DNA from: Gemmatimonadota bacterium
GTDB taxonomy: Bacteria; Gemmatimonadota; Gemmatimonadetes; Gemmatimonadales; Gemmatimonadaceae
DNA: 64,000 bases
Reading direction: 5' to 3'
Assembly: GCA_021324635.1 (NCBI GenBank)
Contig: JAJPIS010000060.1
Coordinates: forward strand, 1-64,000
The position numbers and the translations under genes were made by a program. This document shows, piece after piece, positions 17,805 through 26,769 of this stretch (the first letter of the stretch is position 1; the number at the start of each line of letters is the position of its first letter). The notes under the pieces are model-generated. The model was not told the origin of the DNA. It searched no databases and was given only the letters and a program-made list of their open reading frames with translations.

Positions 17805-18857
17805 ATGAGCGGGCGGTACGGCTGGGTGCTGATCCTGACGCTGTCACAGGCGCCGGCACGGCCTGGGACGGCCACCGCCCGCGTCCAAGAGGGCGCCGGC
17901 GCGGCACGCGCGGCCGCGCCGATGGCGGTCCTGTTCGGCGCCCGGGTCACCCCGGACACCGTCACCGTTGGCGCGCCCTTCCGCGTCGTGCTCCGCGTGC
18001 GGGCGCCGCGCGGCGCGGCGGTCTCCTTCCCGGACGGCCCCGACTCCGGGGCGGCGGTGGAGGCGCTCGACCCGCGCGAGACAGCACGCACCCGCGACTC
18101 ATCCGTGGTCGACGTCCAGGCGACGTACCGGCTCGCGGCCTGGGAGGTGGGGCCGCAGGCGATCGCGCTCGCGCCGATCGTCGTGCGGATCCCTGGGGGC
18201 GAGGCGCGCTCGATCGTGCCCCACCTCCTGGTCGTCGTGGCCTCGACGGTGCCGGCGGGTGGGGCCGGGCGGATCCCGAGAGCCGCGCGGGCCTTCTACC
18301 CCGACGTGGGAGCGTGGTGGTGGTCGCTCGCGCTCGCCCTGGCCGTGCTCGTCGTCGTCGCGCTGGCGTGGTGGCTCGCCGCCCGCGCGCGCAACCGCCG
18401 GCGGCGCCCGCCGCCGGCGCCCAGCGCGCTGGACCGCGCGGCCCGTGAGTTCGCCGACCTGGATCGACTGGGCCTGCTCGAGGCGGGCGAGACGGGCCGC
18501 TACGTGGCGCTCACGGCCGAGATCGTCCGTGCCTATCTCGCCCGCCGCCTGCCGGTGGCCGTCCTCGCCAGCACCACGGCCGAGCTCCTGGAGTCGCTCC
18601 GCGGGGATCCGCGCGTGCCGACCGTTCGCCTCCGGTCGCTGCTCGCCGATATCGATCTCGTGAAGTTCGCTGCCCGCACGACGACCGCCGACCATGCGCG
18701 CACGCTCGCGCAGCTGGCCCGCGCGTTGGTGACGGAGATCGATGCCGCGGTGTATGCCGCCGAGGTCGAGGCGCGCGAGGCGGCGGCGCGGCAGGCGGCG
18801 CGGGAGTTCGACGAGCGCCGTGCGGCGCGCGCGGCCGGGCGGGGGCGGGCCGCGTGA
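17805..18857 (+). CDS. Bat operon membrane protein with BatD-like Ig domain and cytoplasmic helical tail
   Basis: This 350-residue protein starts at ATG 17805, which has GGAGG 10 bases upstream; the frame is open further up but without a site. A signal or anchor segment is followed by an Ig-like beta domain (FGARVTPDTVTVGAPFRVVL region, about 45-155) similar in style to BatD. One membrane helix (WWWSLALALAVLVVVALAWW, about 170) and a helical cytoplasmic region ending in a charged Arg/Glu/Ala coil complete it. It occupies the slot often filled by a DUF4381-like protein. Its GTGA-type overlap with batA implies coupled synthesis. Function is inferred from the operon only. Confidence 0.78.
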   Translation: MSGRYGWVLILTLSQAPARPGTATARVQEGAGAARAAAPMAVLFGARVTPDTVTVGAPFRVVLRVRAPRGAAVSFPDGPDSGAAVEALDPRETARTRDSSVVDVQATYRLAAWEVGPQAIALAPIVVRIPGGEARSIVPHLLVVVASTVPAGGAGRIPRAARAFYPDVGAWWWSLALALAVLVVVALAWWLAARARNRRRRPPPAPSALDRAAREFADLDRLGLLEAGETGRYVALTAEIVRAYLARRLPVAVLASTTAELLESLRGDPRVPTVRLRSLLADIDLVKFAARTTTADHARTLAQLARALVTEIDAAVYAAEVEAREAAARQAAREFDERRAARAAGRGRAA

Positions 18858-19855
18858 CGGGGCCGCTCGACCTGCGCGCGCTGGAGTTCCAGGCACCCTG
18901 GGTGCTGGCGACCCTCGTGCTCCTCCCCGGATGGTGGTGGTGGCGGCGCCGGCGGCAGCCGAGTGCCATCACGTTCTCGCGGGTGGCGACGCTCGCGGCC
19001 GGGCCGACCAGCGGACGGAGGCTCGCACGGGCGCTGTTCGTGCTCCGCAATCTCGCGCTCGCTGCGGTCGCGATCGCCCTCGCGCGGCCGCGGCTCGGTG
19101 CGCGCACCGAGAGCATCACCGGCGACGGCATCAACATCGTGCTCGTGATCGACCTGTCGAGCTCCATGCTCGCGCTCGACTTCCAGCCGGCGAACCGCCT
19201 GGAGGTCGCCAAGGAGACGATGAAGCGCTTCGTCATGGGGCGAGCCGCCGACCGGATCGGGGTCGTCGCGTTCGCGGGCGAGGCGCTCACACAGGTGCCC
19301 CTCACGCTCGACTACCCGGTCGTGCTCGCGGCGATCGACAATCTCCAGGCCGGCCAGTTGGAGGATGGCACGGCGATCGGGACCGCCATCGCGACGGCGG
19401 CCAACCGCCTTCGCATCGCGCCGGGCCAGTCGCGGGTGATGATCCTCGCGACCGACGGCGTCAACAATCGCGGCGCGATCGACCCGCGCACGGCGGCGCG
19501 CGCGGCGGCGGCGTTCGGGATCAAGATCTACACGATCGGCATCGGGAGCGAGGGGCTGGCACCGGTGCCGGTCGGGCGGGGTCTCTTTGGGCTTCGCTAC
19601 GAGAACCGCGAGGTCCGGATCGACGAGTCGCTCCTCTCGGACATCGCCCGCACGACGCACGCCCGCTTCTTCCGCGCACGCGACGCGGCCGCCCTCCGTC
19701 AGATCTACAAGGAGATCGACCAGCTCGAGCGGGTGCCGGTGCGGATGCAGTCGTACGTGCGCTACGCCGAGCAGTTCCGATGGCCGCTGGCGGTCGGACT
19801 GGTGGCTCTGACGCTGGAGCTCGCGCTCGTCGCGTGGCGGGGACCCCTGCTGTGA
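18854..19855 (+). CDS. batA: BatA: VWA-domain inner-membrane protein
   Basis: This 333-residue protein has two N-terminal membrane helices (VLATLVLLPGWWWW and ARALFVLRNLALAAVAIALA), a VWA domain with the metal site motif VLVIDLSSSM (DxSxS at 100-104), and a C-terminal helix (WPLAVGLVALTLELALVAW). BatA and BatB form membrane complexes implicated in oxygen or envelope stress resistance in some bacteria. The GTG start overlaps the previous stop. The last bases CTGCTGTGAC once probably provided an overlapping GTG start for batB, but the repeat array now intervenes. Confidence 0.9.
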   Translation: MTGPLDLRALEFQAPWVLATLVLLPGWWWWRRRRQPSAITFSRVATLAAGPTSGRRLARALFVLRNLALAAVAIALARPRLGARTESITGDGINIVLVIDLSSSMLALDFQPANRLEVAKETMKRFVMGRAADRIGVVAFAGEALTQVPLTLDYPVVLAAIDNLQAGQLEDGTAIGTAIATAANRLRIAPGQSRVMILATDGVNNRGAIDPRTAARAAAAFGIKIYTIGIGSEGLAPVPVGRGLFGLRYENREVRIDESLLSDIARTTHARFFRARDAAALRQIYKEIDQLERVPVRMQSYVRYAEQFRWPLAVGLVALTLELALVAWRGPLL

Positions 19856-19880
19856 CTCGCCCTGCGGTGGCTCGGCTCGC

Positions 19881-20254
19881 GCATCCGTGGCCGCGGGACG
19901 CGGCCGTCCCGGCATCGGGGCGGGTTGCGAGTCGCGGGCGGCATGAATGCCGCCCCTACGCGGGGGCGCGCCTGACCGCCGGCGTTCGCCCACCCGTCGG
20001 GGGGTCACGCATCGGTGGCCGCGGGACGCGGCCGTCCCGGCATCGGGGCGGGATGGGAGTCGTGGGCGGCATGAATGCCGCCCCTGCGCGGGGGTGCGCC
20101 TGACCGCCGGCGTTCTCCCACCCGTCGGGGGCTCGCGCATCGGTGGCCGCGGGACGCGGCCGTCCCGGCATCGGGGCGGGATGGGAGTCGCGGGCGGCAT
20201 GAATGCCGCCCCTACGCGGGGGCGCGCCTGACCGCCGGCGTTCTCCCACCCGTC
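19881..20254. repeat. REP-like palindrome array 2: 128 bp tandem units inside the Bat operon
   Basis: Three units with an exact 128 bp period begin at 19881, 20009 and 20137; the palindrome cores are at 19936-19955, 20064-20083 and 20192-20211. On the reverse strand the head is GTAG in the first and third copies. Each unit also carries text (TGACCGCCGGCGTTCTCCCA and similar) that matches the 5' end of the batB reading frame, so the tandem expansion included the beginning of batB. Because 128 is not a multiple of three, each copy reads in a different frame. It fills the gap of about 0.2-0.4 kb between batA and the conserved part of batB. Confidence 0.92.
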
Positions 20255-22018
20255 GAGCGACCGGCGTGGCTGATCGTCGCGCTGCTGCTTCCGCTCGCGG
20301 TCGCGCTCCTGTTCGTGCGGCGCGAACGCGACCGCCGCCGCCGGATCGCGCGGCTCGGCGATCCGGCGGCCGTGCGCCGGATGCTCACCGGCGAGCCGGT
20401 CTCCCACAGCCGCGTCCGCAGCGTGCTGCTCGGCGCGACACTGGCGTGCGCGGCGCTCGCGTTCGCCGGGCCGCGGTGGGGCTCCGAGCGTACCGCGGTT
20501 CGCACGTTTGGCGCCGACGTGGCGATCGCCGTCGACGCGTCGCTCTCGATGTTGGCGACCGACGAGCGGCCGAGCCGCCTCGAGCGCGCCAAGGATGATG
20601 TGCGGCGGCTCCGCGCCCTGTCGCCGGGCGATCGCACGGCGCTCATCGCCTTCGCCGGGCGGAGCTACATCCTCTCACCGCTCACCGCCGACGACGGCGC
20701 GCTGGCGCTCTTCCTCGATAACCTCGACCCGTCGGTCGTCGGCCAACCGGGCACGTCGCTGAGCCGCGCCATTCGGCAGGGGACGGAGCTGCTGCTCGCA
20801 ACCCGCACGGCCAGCGACCGCGCGCTGGTGGTGCTTAGCGACGGAGAAGGCTTCGAGCCCGAGGAGGAAGTGCGGGCCGCGGCCGCGCACGCGGCGGACC
20901 TGGGAATCAGTCTCGTGCTCGTCGGCTACGGCACCGAGGAGGGGTCGACGATCCCGATCACCGGCGGCCGGACCCCGGTGCTCAAGCGCGATGAGAGCGG
21001 CACTATCGTGGTCACACACTACACGCCGACCCTCCTCCAGGCTGCCGCCCAGTCCGGCCGCGGGACGTTCATTCCCGCGGCGACCACCGACAAGGCGGCG
21101 AACATTCGCCGCGCGCTCGCCAAGCTCCGAGTCGCGCAACGGGAGATCGAGGAGGGTGACCGTCGCTCGGCCCGCTTCCAGCTCTTCCTCGCGCCTGCAC
21201 TCCTGCTGCTGATGGTGGACACCTGGCTCGCCGACCCGCGCCGGGCCCGCACGGTCGCGGTGGCGCCCGCGCCCACGGGCGCCGCCCCGCTCACGTCGCA
21301 TCTGCCCCCGCTCCCGGCTCGGGCCGGCACGGCGCTGATCGCGCTGCTGATCGCCCCACTCGGCGGGCCGTTCGGCGGGCCGCTCGGCGGGCCGTTCGGC
21401 ATCACGGGTCCTTTCCGGTGGCCGCCGGCATCGGGAGTGCACGGCTCGCCCGCGGTGCGGGTCGCCGCGTACCGACGCGCGATCGATGCGGGCGACCGCA
21501 GTCCCCGAACCCTCTACAACTACGGCACGGCCTTGCTCGCCGCCGACTCGCTCGAGAGCGCGATCTCGGTCCTGACCCAGGCGGCCGACGCGCGCGATCC
21601 CGACGTCCGCTATCGCGCCGGGTTCAATGTCGGGCTCGCGCACCTGCGGCGCGGTCTGGCGGCGCCGAGCGACAGCGGCGCGTCGGAGCTGGACGCCGCG
21701 CTCGACGCGTACAAGCGCGTGCTGCTCGGGCATCCCGGCGATGCCGACGCGCGTTGGAATTACGAGCTGGCGCTCAGGGTTCGACGGGGTGGGGGTGGGG
21801 GCGGGGGCGGAGGTGGAGGGGGGGGAGGGGGAGGGGGAGGGAGAGGCAGCGGCGGCGCGACCAACCCCCCGCCGGGACAGGCGGGCGCCGGGGGCGCGCT
21901 CGGCCGTCGACAGGCCGAGGAGTTGCTGAACAACGCGGCCCGTGAGGAGCGCGACATCCAGGGCAAGATGCAGCGTGCCGCGGCGACCGACATGCCGCCC
22001 GGGGGGAAGGATTGGTAG
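20075..22018 (+). CDS. batB: BatB VWA membrane protein fused to a BatC-like TPR region; start displaced by repeats
   Basis: The conserved protein begins near 20255 (ERPAWLIVALLLPLAVALLF). The only in-frame ATG ahead of it is at 20075, inside the repeat array, which adds about 60 repeat-encoded residues; a CTG at 20228 (TAGVLPPVERPAW) looks like the ancestral site. Counting from 20228, a membrane helix is followed by a VWA domain (VAIAVDASLSMLATDE carrying DxSxS, and VLSDGEGFEPEEE), a second helix (FLAPALLLLMVDTWL), Gly-Pro repeats, and TPR-type helices (YNYGTALLAADSLESAISVL; WNYELALRV). Eighteen consecutive Gly (21788-21841) precede a tail matching BatC ends. The protein thus fuses BatB and BatC. 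The stop overlaps the next start. Confidence 0.82.
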   Translation: MPPLRGGAPDRRRSPTRRGLAHRWPRDAAVPASGRDGSRGRHECRPYAGARLTAGVLPPVERPAWLIVALLLPLAVALLFVRRERDRRRRIARLGDPAAVRRMLTGEPVSHSRVRSVLLGATLACAALAFAGPRWGSERTAVRTFGADVAIAVDASLSMLATDERPSRLERAKDDVRRLRALSPGDRTALIAFAGRSYILSPLTADDGALALFLDNLDPSVVGQPGTSLSRAIRQGTELLLATRTASDRALVVLSDGEGFEPEEEVRAAAAHAADLGISLVLVGYGTEEGSTIPITGGRTPVLKRDESGTIVVTHYTPTLLQAAAQSGRGTFIPAATTDKAANIRRALAKLRVAQREIEEGDRRSARFQLFLAPALLLLMVDTWLADPRRARTVAVAPAPTGAAPLTSHLPPLPARAGTALIALLIAPLGGPFGGPLGGPFGITGPFRWPPASGVHGSPAVRVAAYRRAIDAGDRSPRTLYNYGTALLAADSLESAISVLTQAADARDPDVRYRAGFNVGLAHLRRGLAAPSDSGASELDAALDAYKRVLLGHPGDADARWNYELALRVRRGGGGGGGGGGGGGGGGGGRGSGGATNPPPGQAGAGGALGRRQAEELLNNAAREERDIQGKMQRAAATDMPPGGKDW

Positions 22019-24105
22019 CTGCCACGCTCGGCATCCTCGCCCAACTCGCGATCGTCGCGCGGGCCCCCGTCGACACGGCTCGGCCCGTGAACTTTCACGC
22101 CGTGCTCATGCCTGACACCGTCTACGTGGGCCAGCAGGCGACCTATCAAGTCGGTGTGTTCATCGAGGACGCGCTCCGCCTGCGGCTGCGCCACAACCCC
22201 GAATTCGTCCCGCCGGATGCGCAGGGCATGCTGGCGTACGAGCTCGGCGGAGGCCGCGGCCCCGCGGTGCGCCGCGTCGGCCGCCGATCGTACGAGGTGC
22301 ACGTGTTCGAGCGGGCGTTCTTCCCGCTCGCGCCAGGCCGCTATGCCGTTCCGAGCGCGCAGCTCATCTACTCGCTGCCGCTCTCGATCAGCTTCTTCAG
22401 CCGCGAGGAGACCCACACGCTGGTGGCGGAAAGTCTGGGCGTGGTCGCCGTCCCGCCGCCCGCGGCCGGCCGGCCCGACGACTTCACCGGCGCGGTCGGC
22501 GACCTGTCGCTGGCCGCGCGGCTGGACAGTACCGTCGCACGCGTCGGCGACCCGATGCTCCTGACGGTCAGCGTCATGGGACGGGGCAACGTGAAGCTCC
22601 TCCCCCGACCCGCCGTGGCGGTCCCCTGGGGCTCGACCGTCGCCGGCCCCGAGCGCGTGACGATCGACACGGCGACCGACGAGGTACGCGGCGTCAAGGA
22701 GTTCGACTGGCTCGTCACACCGCGGGACAGCGGCGACCTGGCATTCCCCGCCGTCCGCTACCCGTACTTCAATCCGTACAGCGAGCGTTACGAGGTCGCG
22801 GTCACCTCGCCTGCGCTGGTCCACGTGCATCCGGGCGCGCTGGCGCTGGGCGACACCGCGCGCAGCGATGCCGCGCCGGCGCTGTCGATTCGGACCGCTT
22901 ACACCGGCCCGCTGGGGACGCCGTTCTACGAGGAGCCGCTGTTCTTCGCCCTGGCGGCGCTGGCGCCGCTGCCGGCGGTGCTGCTCGCCGTCCGACGGCG
23001 GCCCCGCCGCACGCCGCGGCGCTTGGACGCCGCGGCCGCGCTTCACGCGCTCGCCCGCGGCCGGTCGGCCGCGGACGCCGCGACCGTGAGGCGCCACTTC
23101 GTGCGGGCGCTCGTCGGACGCTTCGGGCTCGCGCCGACCGCCTTCACCGACGGCGGTGCGCTCGCGCACGCGCTGCGGCGGGAAGGTGTCACCGGACGAA
23201 CGGCCGACGGCGCGGAAGCCATCCTCGCGCAGCTCGACCGGCTCGCATTCGGACCGGCCGCGACCGCCGTGCCCGACCTGTGCGACCGCGCCGACGCGAT
23301 CTACCGGCAGGTGCTGGAGGAGGCCCGATCGCGACCGACACGGGGTCGGCCGATGGAGCCCGCGCCGCGCACGCGGGCGCTCGCGTTGTTGGTCGCCGCC
23401 GCCGCGACCACGACCATCGTGGCCGCCCGCGCCCTGCGTGCCCTCGACGCGGCCGCGGCCGCGCACGAGTTCATGGCCGGCGTCCGAGCCTACGAGAGCT
23501 CGGAGTACCGGGCAGCGGCGGTGCACTTTTCGGCAGCGGCCGCGCTCTCGCCGCGCGCGGCGGACGCGTGGGCGGACGCGGGAACGGCCGCGTGGGTCGT
23601 CGGCGACTCGGCGGCGGCGGTCATCGGCTGGCAGCACGCCGGCCGTCTCGAGCCGCTGGCGTCGGACATCCGCGAACGCCTGGCGCTCGTTCGCGCCCCG
23701 CAGGACGGACCGATCGCCCGGCTGCCGCGTGTCCCGGCATCGCTCGCGGCGGACGTCGCCCTCGCCTGCTGGCTTCTCGCCTGTACGATCGCCGCCTGGC
23801 GCGCTGGCCGGCGTCGCTCGATCGGATCGGCCGCCGCCGGCATGCTGGTCGCGCTCTCTGTCTGTGCTTCGTGGCTGGCCGTGGGAATGGACGAGTCCGC
23901 GCAGGCCCGCAACCTGTTCGTGGCCGAGCGTGGCGCGTCGCTCTTCACGGCACCGGCGCTGGACGCCGAGCGCACGCAGCGTCTCGATGCCGGCGAGGTC
24001 GGAGCGGCGGTCGCTCGGCAAGGGGTATGGACGCGACTGCGGCTCGATGGCGATCGCGAGGGCTGGGTCGAGAGCGCGAGGCTGGTGTCGATCGCCCGCC
24101 GGTGA
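22012..24105 (+). CDS. batD: BatD-like protein fused to BatE-like TPR and SH3 domains
   Basis: This 697-residue protein has a TTG start within the end of batB. A short signal sequence is followed by BatD-type Ig domains (about 25-290: VGQQATYQVGVFIEDALRL; VGDPMLLTVSVMGRGNVKLL), a membrane helix (FFALAALAPLPAVLLAV), a cytoplasmic helical segment, another helix (ALALLVAAAATTTIVAA), TPR-like repeats (AYESSEYRAAAVHFSAAAAL), two more helices and a C-terminal bacterial SH3 domain (LFTAPALDAERTQRLDAGEV to WVESARLV). BatD and BatE are normally separate genes; here they are one chain. Role inferred: envelope stress complex with BatA/B and MoxR. Confidence 0.82.
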   Translation: MVAATLGILAQLAIVARAPVDTARPVNFHAVLMPDTVYVGQQATYQVGVFIEDALRLRLRHNPEFVPPDAQGMLAYELGGGRGPAVRRVGRRSYEVHVFERAFFPLAPGRYAVPSAQLIYSLPLSISFFSREETHTLVAESLGVVAVPPPAAGRPDDFTGAVGDLSLAARLDSTVARVGDPMLLTVSVMGRGNVKLLPRPAVAVPWGSTVAGPERVTIDTATDEVRGVKEFDWLVTPRDSGDLAFPAVRYPYFNPYSERYEVAVTSPALVHVHPGALALGDTARSDAAPALSIRTAYTGPLGTPFYEEPLFFALAALAPLPAVLLAVRRRPRRTPRRLDAAAALHALARGRSAADAATVRRHFVRALVGRFGLAPTAFTDGGALAHALRREGVTGRTADGAEAILAQLDRLAFGPAATAVPDLCDRADAIYRQVLEEARSRPTRGRPMEPAPRTRALALLVAAAATTTIVAARALRALDAAAAAHEFMAGVRAYESSEYRAAAVHFSAAAALSPRAADAWADAGTAAWVVGDSAAAVIGWQHAGRLEPLASDIRERLALVRAPQDGPIARLPRVPASLAADVALACWLLACTIAAWRAGRRRSIGSAAAGMLVALSVCASWLAVGMDESAQARNLFVAERGASLFTAPALDAERTQRLDAGEVGAAVARQGVWTRLRLDGDREGWVESARLVSIARR

Positions 24106-24130
24106 CGCCCCCGCCCACGGCGAGTACGTT
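24102..24130 (+). promoter_or_regulatory. Possible mutL promoter
   Basis: GTGACG (24102-24107), a 17 bp spacer and TACGTT (24125-24130) resemble the window's promoter pattern with one mismatch in the -35. The predicted start coincides with the mutL GTG at 24137, implying a leaderless message. This is a weak call. Confidence 0.3.
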
Positions 24131-24136
24131 TCGCCT

Positions 24137-25960
24137 GTGCCGGGAATCGCCGTCCTGCCCAGTGACGTCGCGGACCAGATCGCGGCCGGTGAAGTGGTCG
24201 AGCGCCCGGCGTCGGCTGTCAAGGAGCTGATCGAAAACGCGCTGGACGCAGGTGCGACGGTGGTGGCCATCGAGGTCGCCGACGGCGGGCGCACGTCGAT
24301 TCGCGTCAGCGACGACGGCTGCGGCATGGATCGCGCCGACGCGATGCTCGCGATCCAACGGCATGCAACGTCGAAGATCCGGCGGACCGAGGATCTCGTC
24401 GGCATCCAGAGTTACGGGTTCCGGGGGGAGGCGCTGCCGGCGATCGCATCCGTGTCCGAGCTCACGCTCGAGACGGCGACCGACGATGGCGACGGGACCC
24501 GAATCGAGGTCGCTGGGGGAACGGTCGCCGGCGTTGCGCCGGTCGCGCGTCGGCGCGGGACGACGGTGCGCGTGGCCCGATTGTTCTACAATGTCCCGGC
24601 GCGGCTGAAGTTCATGCGCGGGGCCCGGACCGAGTGGCGCGCGATCGCTGACGCCGTCACCGCCATCGCGCTGGCCCGGCGCGAGGCACACGTGACGCTG
24701 TCGCACGACGGCAAGCCGATGCTCACGCTCCCGGCGGCCGCCTCGCTGCGCGAGCGCGTCGGGGCGGTGTGGGGCGCGCCGTACGCCGACAGCTTGCTCG
24801 ACGTGGACGACGTGGTCGCCGGCACGCGGGTCCGCGGCCTGGTGGAGCGGCCGAGCGACGTCGGCACCCGGACTCGGCGCGTCTACCTGGCCGTGAACGG
24901 ACGGGCGATCCGCGACGGCGGGCTGGTGCGAGCGGCCGAGGCCGCGTATCGCTCCACCATCCCGGCCGGAGTGCGCCCCTCCGTGTTCCTCGACCTCGTG
25001 CTGCCGGCCGACGCGGTGGATGTGAACGTGCACCCGGCCAAGGCCGAGGTGCGGTTCCGAGACCGCTGGCCCGTCGAGCGCACCGTCGAGAGCGCCGTTC
25101 GGCGCGCACTCGGAGGACTCGCGAGCGCGGCCTCGCTCGATGCGCGAGTCTGGGTCCCGCGCGCCGCGCACAACGGTGGGGGCGCCTGGCCACGGGGGAC
25201 CGATCGCGCCGCGCCGGCGGGGTACGCCGGGGCGGGCGAGGAGTCGGATCCCACGACCGAGGGCCAGGGGGGAACCGACTGGTGGGCCCCCGGGCGGACG
25301 GACGGCGGCGACCAGCCGGTGGAGTCGCCCGTTTCGGCCGCGGCCTTGACCGGTGCTGGTTCCCCACCCCCCGAGCTCGTCCAGCTCCGGCGGACGTACG
25401 TGACGTTCGAGACGGAGGACGGCATCGTGCTCGTCGACCAGCACTCGGCGCATGAGCGCGTCCTCTACGAGCAGTTCATGCGCGCCTTCGACGCCGGGGA
25501 CAGCACGCCTGGCCCTCGCTCCACGGGCTTCGCCTCGCAGCGGCTGCTCTTCCCGCTCACGCTGCATCTCGCGCCGGCGGCCGCCGAGGCCTTCGAGGCG
25601 AACGTCGATGTGCTCCGCCGCCTCGGGTTCGACGCCGAGCTGTTCGGCGGCCACTCGATCGTCGTGCACGGCGTTCCGGCGCCGCATCCGCGGTTCGACG
25701 CCGAGCGGTGTCTGCGGGAGACGCTCGACGCCCTGACGGGCGACCGCGTGCCGGGCACCGCGGCACGGCACGAGCGCCTCGCCGCGACCGTCGCGTGCAA
25801 GGCGGCGATCAAGGCGGGCGATGCGCTCGCCCCTGCCGAGATGCGAGCCCTCCTCGCATCGCTTGGACGGACGACCCTCCCGGCGCACGACGTGCACGGC
25901 CGGTCGACCATCGTGCGCCTGTCGTGGACGGAGCTCGAGCGTCGCTTCGGCCGCCAGTAG
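24137..25960 (+). CDS. mutL: DNA mismatch repair protein MutL, endonuclease type
   Basis: This 607-residue protein couples MutS mismatch recognition to strand incision. The GHKL ATPase motifs are clear: KELIENALDAGA, SDDGCGMDRADA, RHATSKI and GFRGEALPAIAS. The C-terminal domain has DQHSAHERVLYEQ, which fits the endonuclease metal motif DQHA(x)2E(x)4E with Ser for Ala, plus ACKAAIKAGD and HDVHGRS; so this MutL likely nicks DNA itself, as expected where MutH is absent. The GTG start gives the standard PGIAVLPSDVADQIAAGEVV. A linker (about residues 345-405) is Gly/Pro-rich. No mutS is in the window. miaA follows after 8 bases, a common pairing. Confidence 0.94.
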   Translation: MPGIAVLPSDVADQIAAGEVVERPASAVKELIENALDAGATVVAIEVADGGRTSIRVSDDGCGMDRADAMLAIQRHATSKIRRTEDLVGIQSYGFRGEALPAIASVSELTLETATDDGDGTRIEVAGGTVAGVAPVARRRGTTVRVARLFYNVPARLKFMRGARTEWRAIADAVTAIALARREAHVTLSHDGKPMLTLPAAASLRERVGAVWGAPYADSLLDVDDVVAGTRVRGLVERPSDVGTRTRRVYLAVNGRAIRDGGLVRAAEAAYRSTIPAGVRPSVFLDLVLPADAVDVNVHPAKAEVRFRDRWPVERTVESAVRRALGGLASAASLDARVWVPRAAHNGGGAWPRGTDRAAPAGYAGAGEESDPTTEGQGGTDWWAPGRTDGGDQPVESPVSAAALTGAGSPPPELVQLRRTYVTFETEDGIVLVDQHSAHERVLYEQFMRAFDAGDSTPGPRSTGFASQRLLFPLTLHLAPAAAEAFEANVDVLRRLGFDAELFGGHSIVVHGVPAPHPRFDAERCLRETLDALTGDRVPGTAARHERLAATVACKAAIKAGDALAPAEMRALLASLGRTTLPAHDVHGRSTIVRLSWTELERRFGRQ

Positions 25961-25968
25961 GCGCGGCG

Positions 25969-26769
25969 ATGCGTCCGGTGACTGTCCCGGGCCGGCCGGT
26001 CGCCGGCGCCGCGGGGCCGGGCAGCGTGTGCCTCGTCATCTGCGGCCCGACGGCGGCCGGGAAAACGCGGCTCGCCCTCGCCCTCGCCAACGAGATGGAT
26101 CTGGTGGCGGTGAGCGCCGACTCGCGCCAGATCTACCGCCGGTTCGACGTTGGCACGGCAAAGCCGTCGGCCGCCGAGCGTGCGATCCTGCCGCACGCTT
26201 GCCTCGACCTCGTCGAGCCGACGGCGCGGTACACGGCGTATGCCTGGGCCGCCGAGGCCGAGCGTGCGGAGGAGCAGGCGGCGCGGGACGGTCGGATCGC
26301 CCTGGTCGTCGGCGGGGCGGGATTCTACGTGCGCGCGCTGGTTCACCCGGTGACGCCCGACGCGCCGCGTGGCGCCGAGCGCCGTGCCGCGCACTACCTC
26401 GTCGTGGACCCCGGGGCGCCGCTCCGGGGGTGGATCGCCGCGCGGACCGAGGCGATGGTGCGTGGCGGCTGGTTGGAGGAGGTCGAGGGGCTCGCGCGCG
26501 AGATTCCGCCCGACGCTCCGGCGTGGCAGGCTGCCGGCTATGACGCGATCCGGGATCATGTGGAGGGTCGCTCGACCCTGTCGGCGGCGATGGAACGGGT
26601 GACCATCGCTACCCGGCAGTACGCCAAGCGCCAGCGGACGTGGTTCCGGCATCAGCTCCCGACCGGTCGAGTGACGCACCTCGATCCGCGGGACTCCGAC
26701 GCGCTCTCGCGTGCCGCGGCGTGGATCCGGCGGCATGGTGGCCCGGCACCGGGCGAGGAGTCGCGGTGA
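25969..26769 (+). CDS. miaA: tRNA dimethylallyltransferase, internally shortened
   Basis: MiaA adds a dimethylallyl group to A37 of tRNAs that read U-starting codons. The P-loop GPTAAGKTRLAL (about 26-37), SADSRQIYRRFDVGTAKP, LVVGGAGFYVRAL and the C-terminal ATRQYAKRQRTWFR are all present. The length, 266 residues, is short for the family (usually about 300-316). The missing part lies between VHPVTPDAP and LVVDPGAPLRGWI, where the helical insertion domain that grips the anticodon stem would be. The frame is continuous, so this is an in-frame loss rather than a frameshift. Catalytic residues remain, so it is probably active; specificity may differ. Confidence 0.88.
   Translation: MRPVTVPGRPVAGAAGPGSVCLVICGPTAAGKTRLALALANEMDLVAVSADSRQIYRRFDVGTAKPSAAERAILPHACLDLVEPTARYTAYAWAAEAERAEEQAARDGRIALVVGGAGFYVRALVHPVTPDAPRGAERRAAHYLVVDPGAPLRGWIAARTEAMVRGGWLEEVEGLAREIPPDAPAWQAAGYDAIRDHVEGRSTLSAAMERVTIATRQYAKRQRTWFRHQLPTGRVTHLDPRDSDALSRAAAWIRRHGGPAPGEESR

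Noticed and set aside
19852-20103. Frame starting with GTG at the batA stop, encoding repeat-derived residues
   Set aside because: It ends within the array and has only repeat-encoded sequence, so it is a remnant of the displaced batB start, not a gene.
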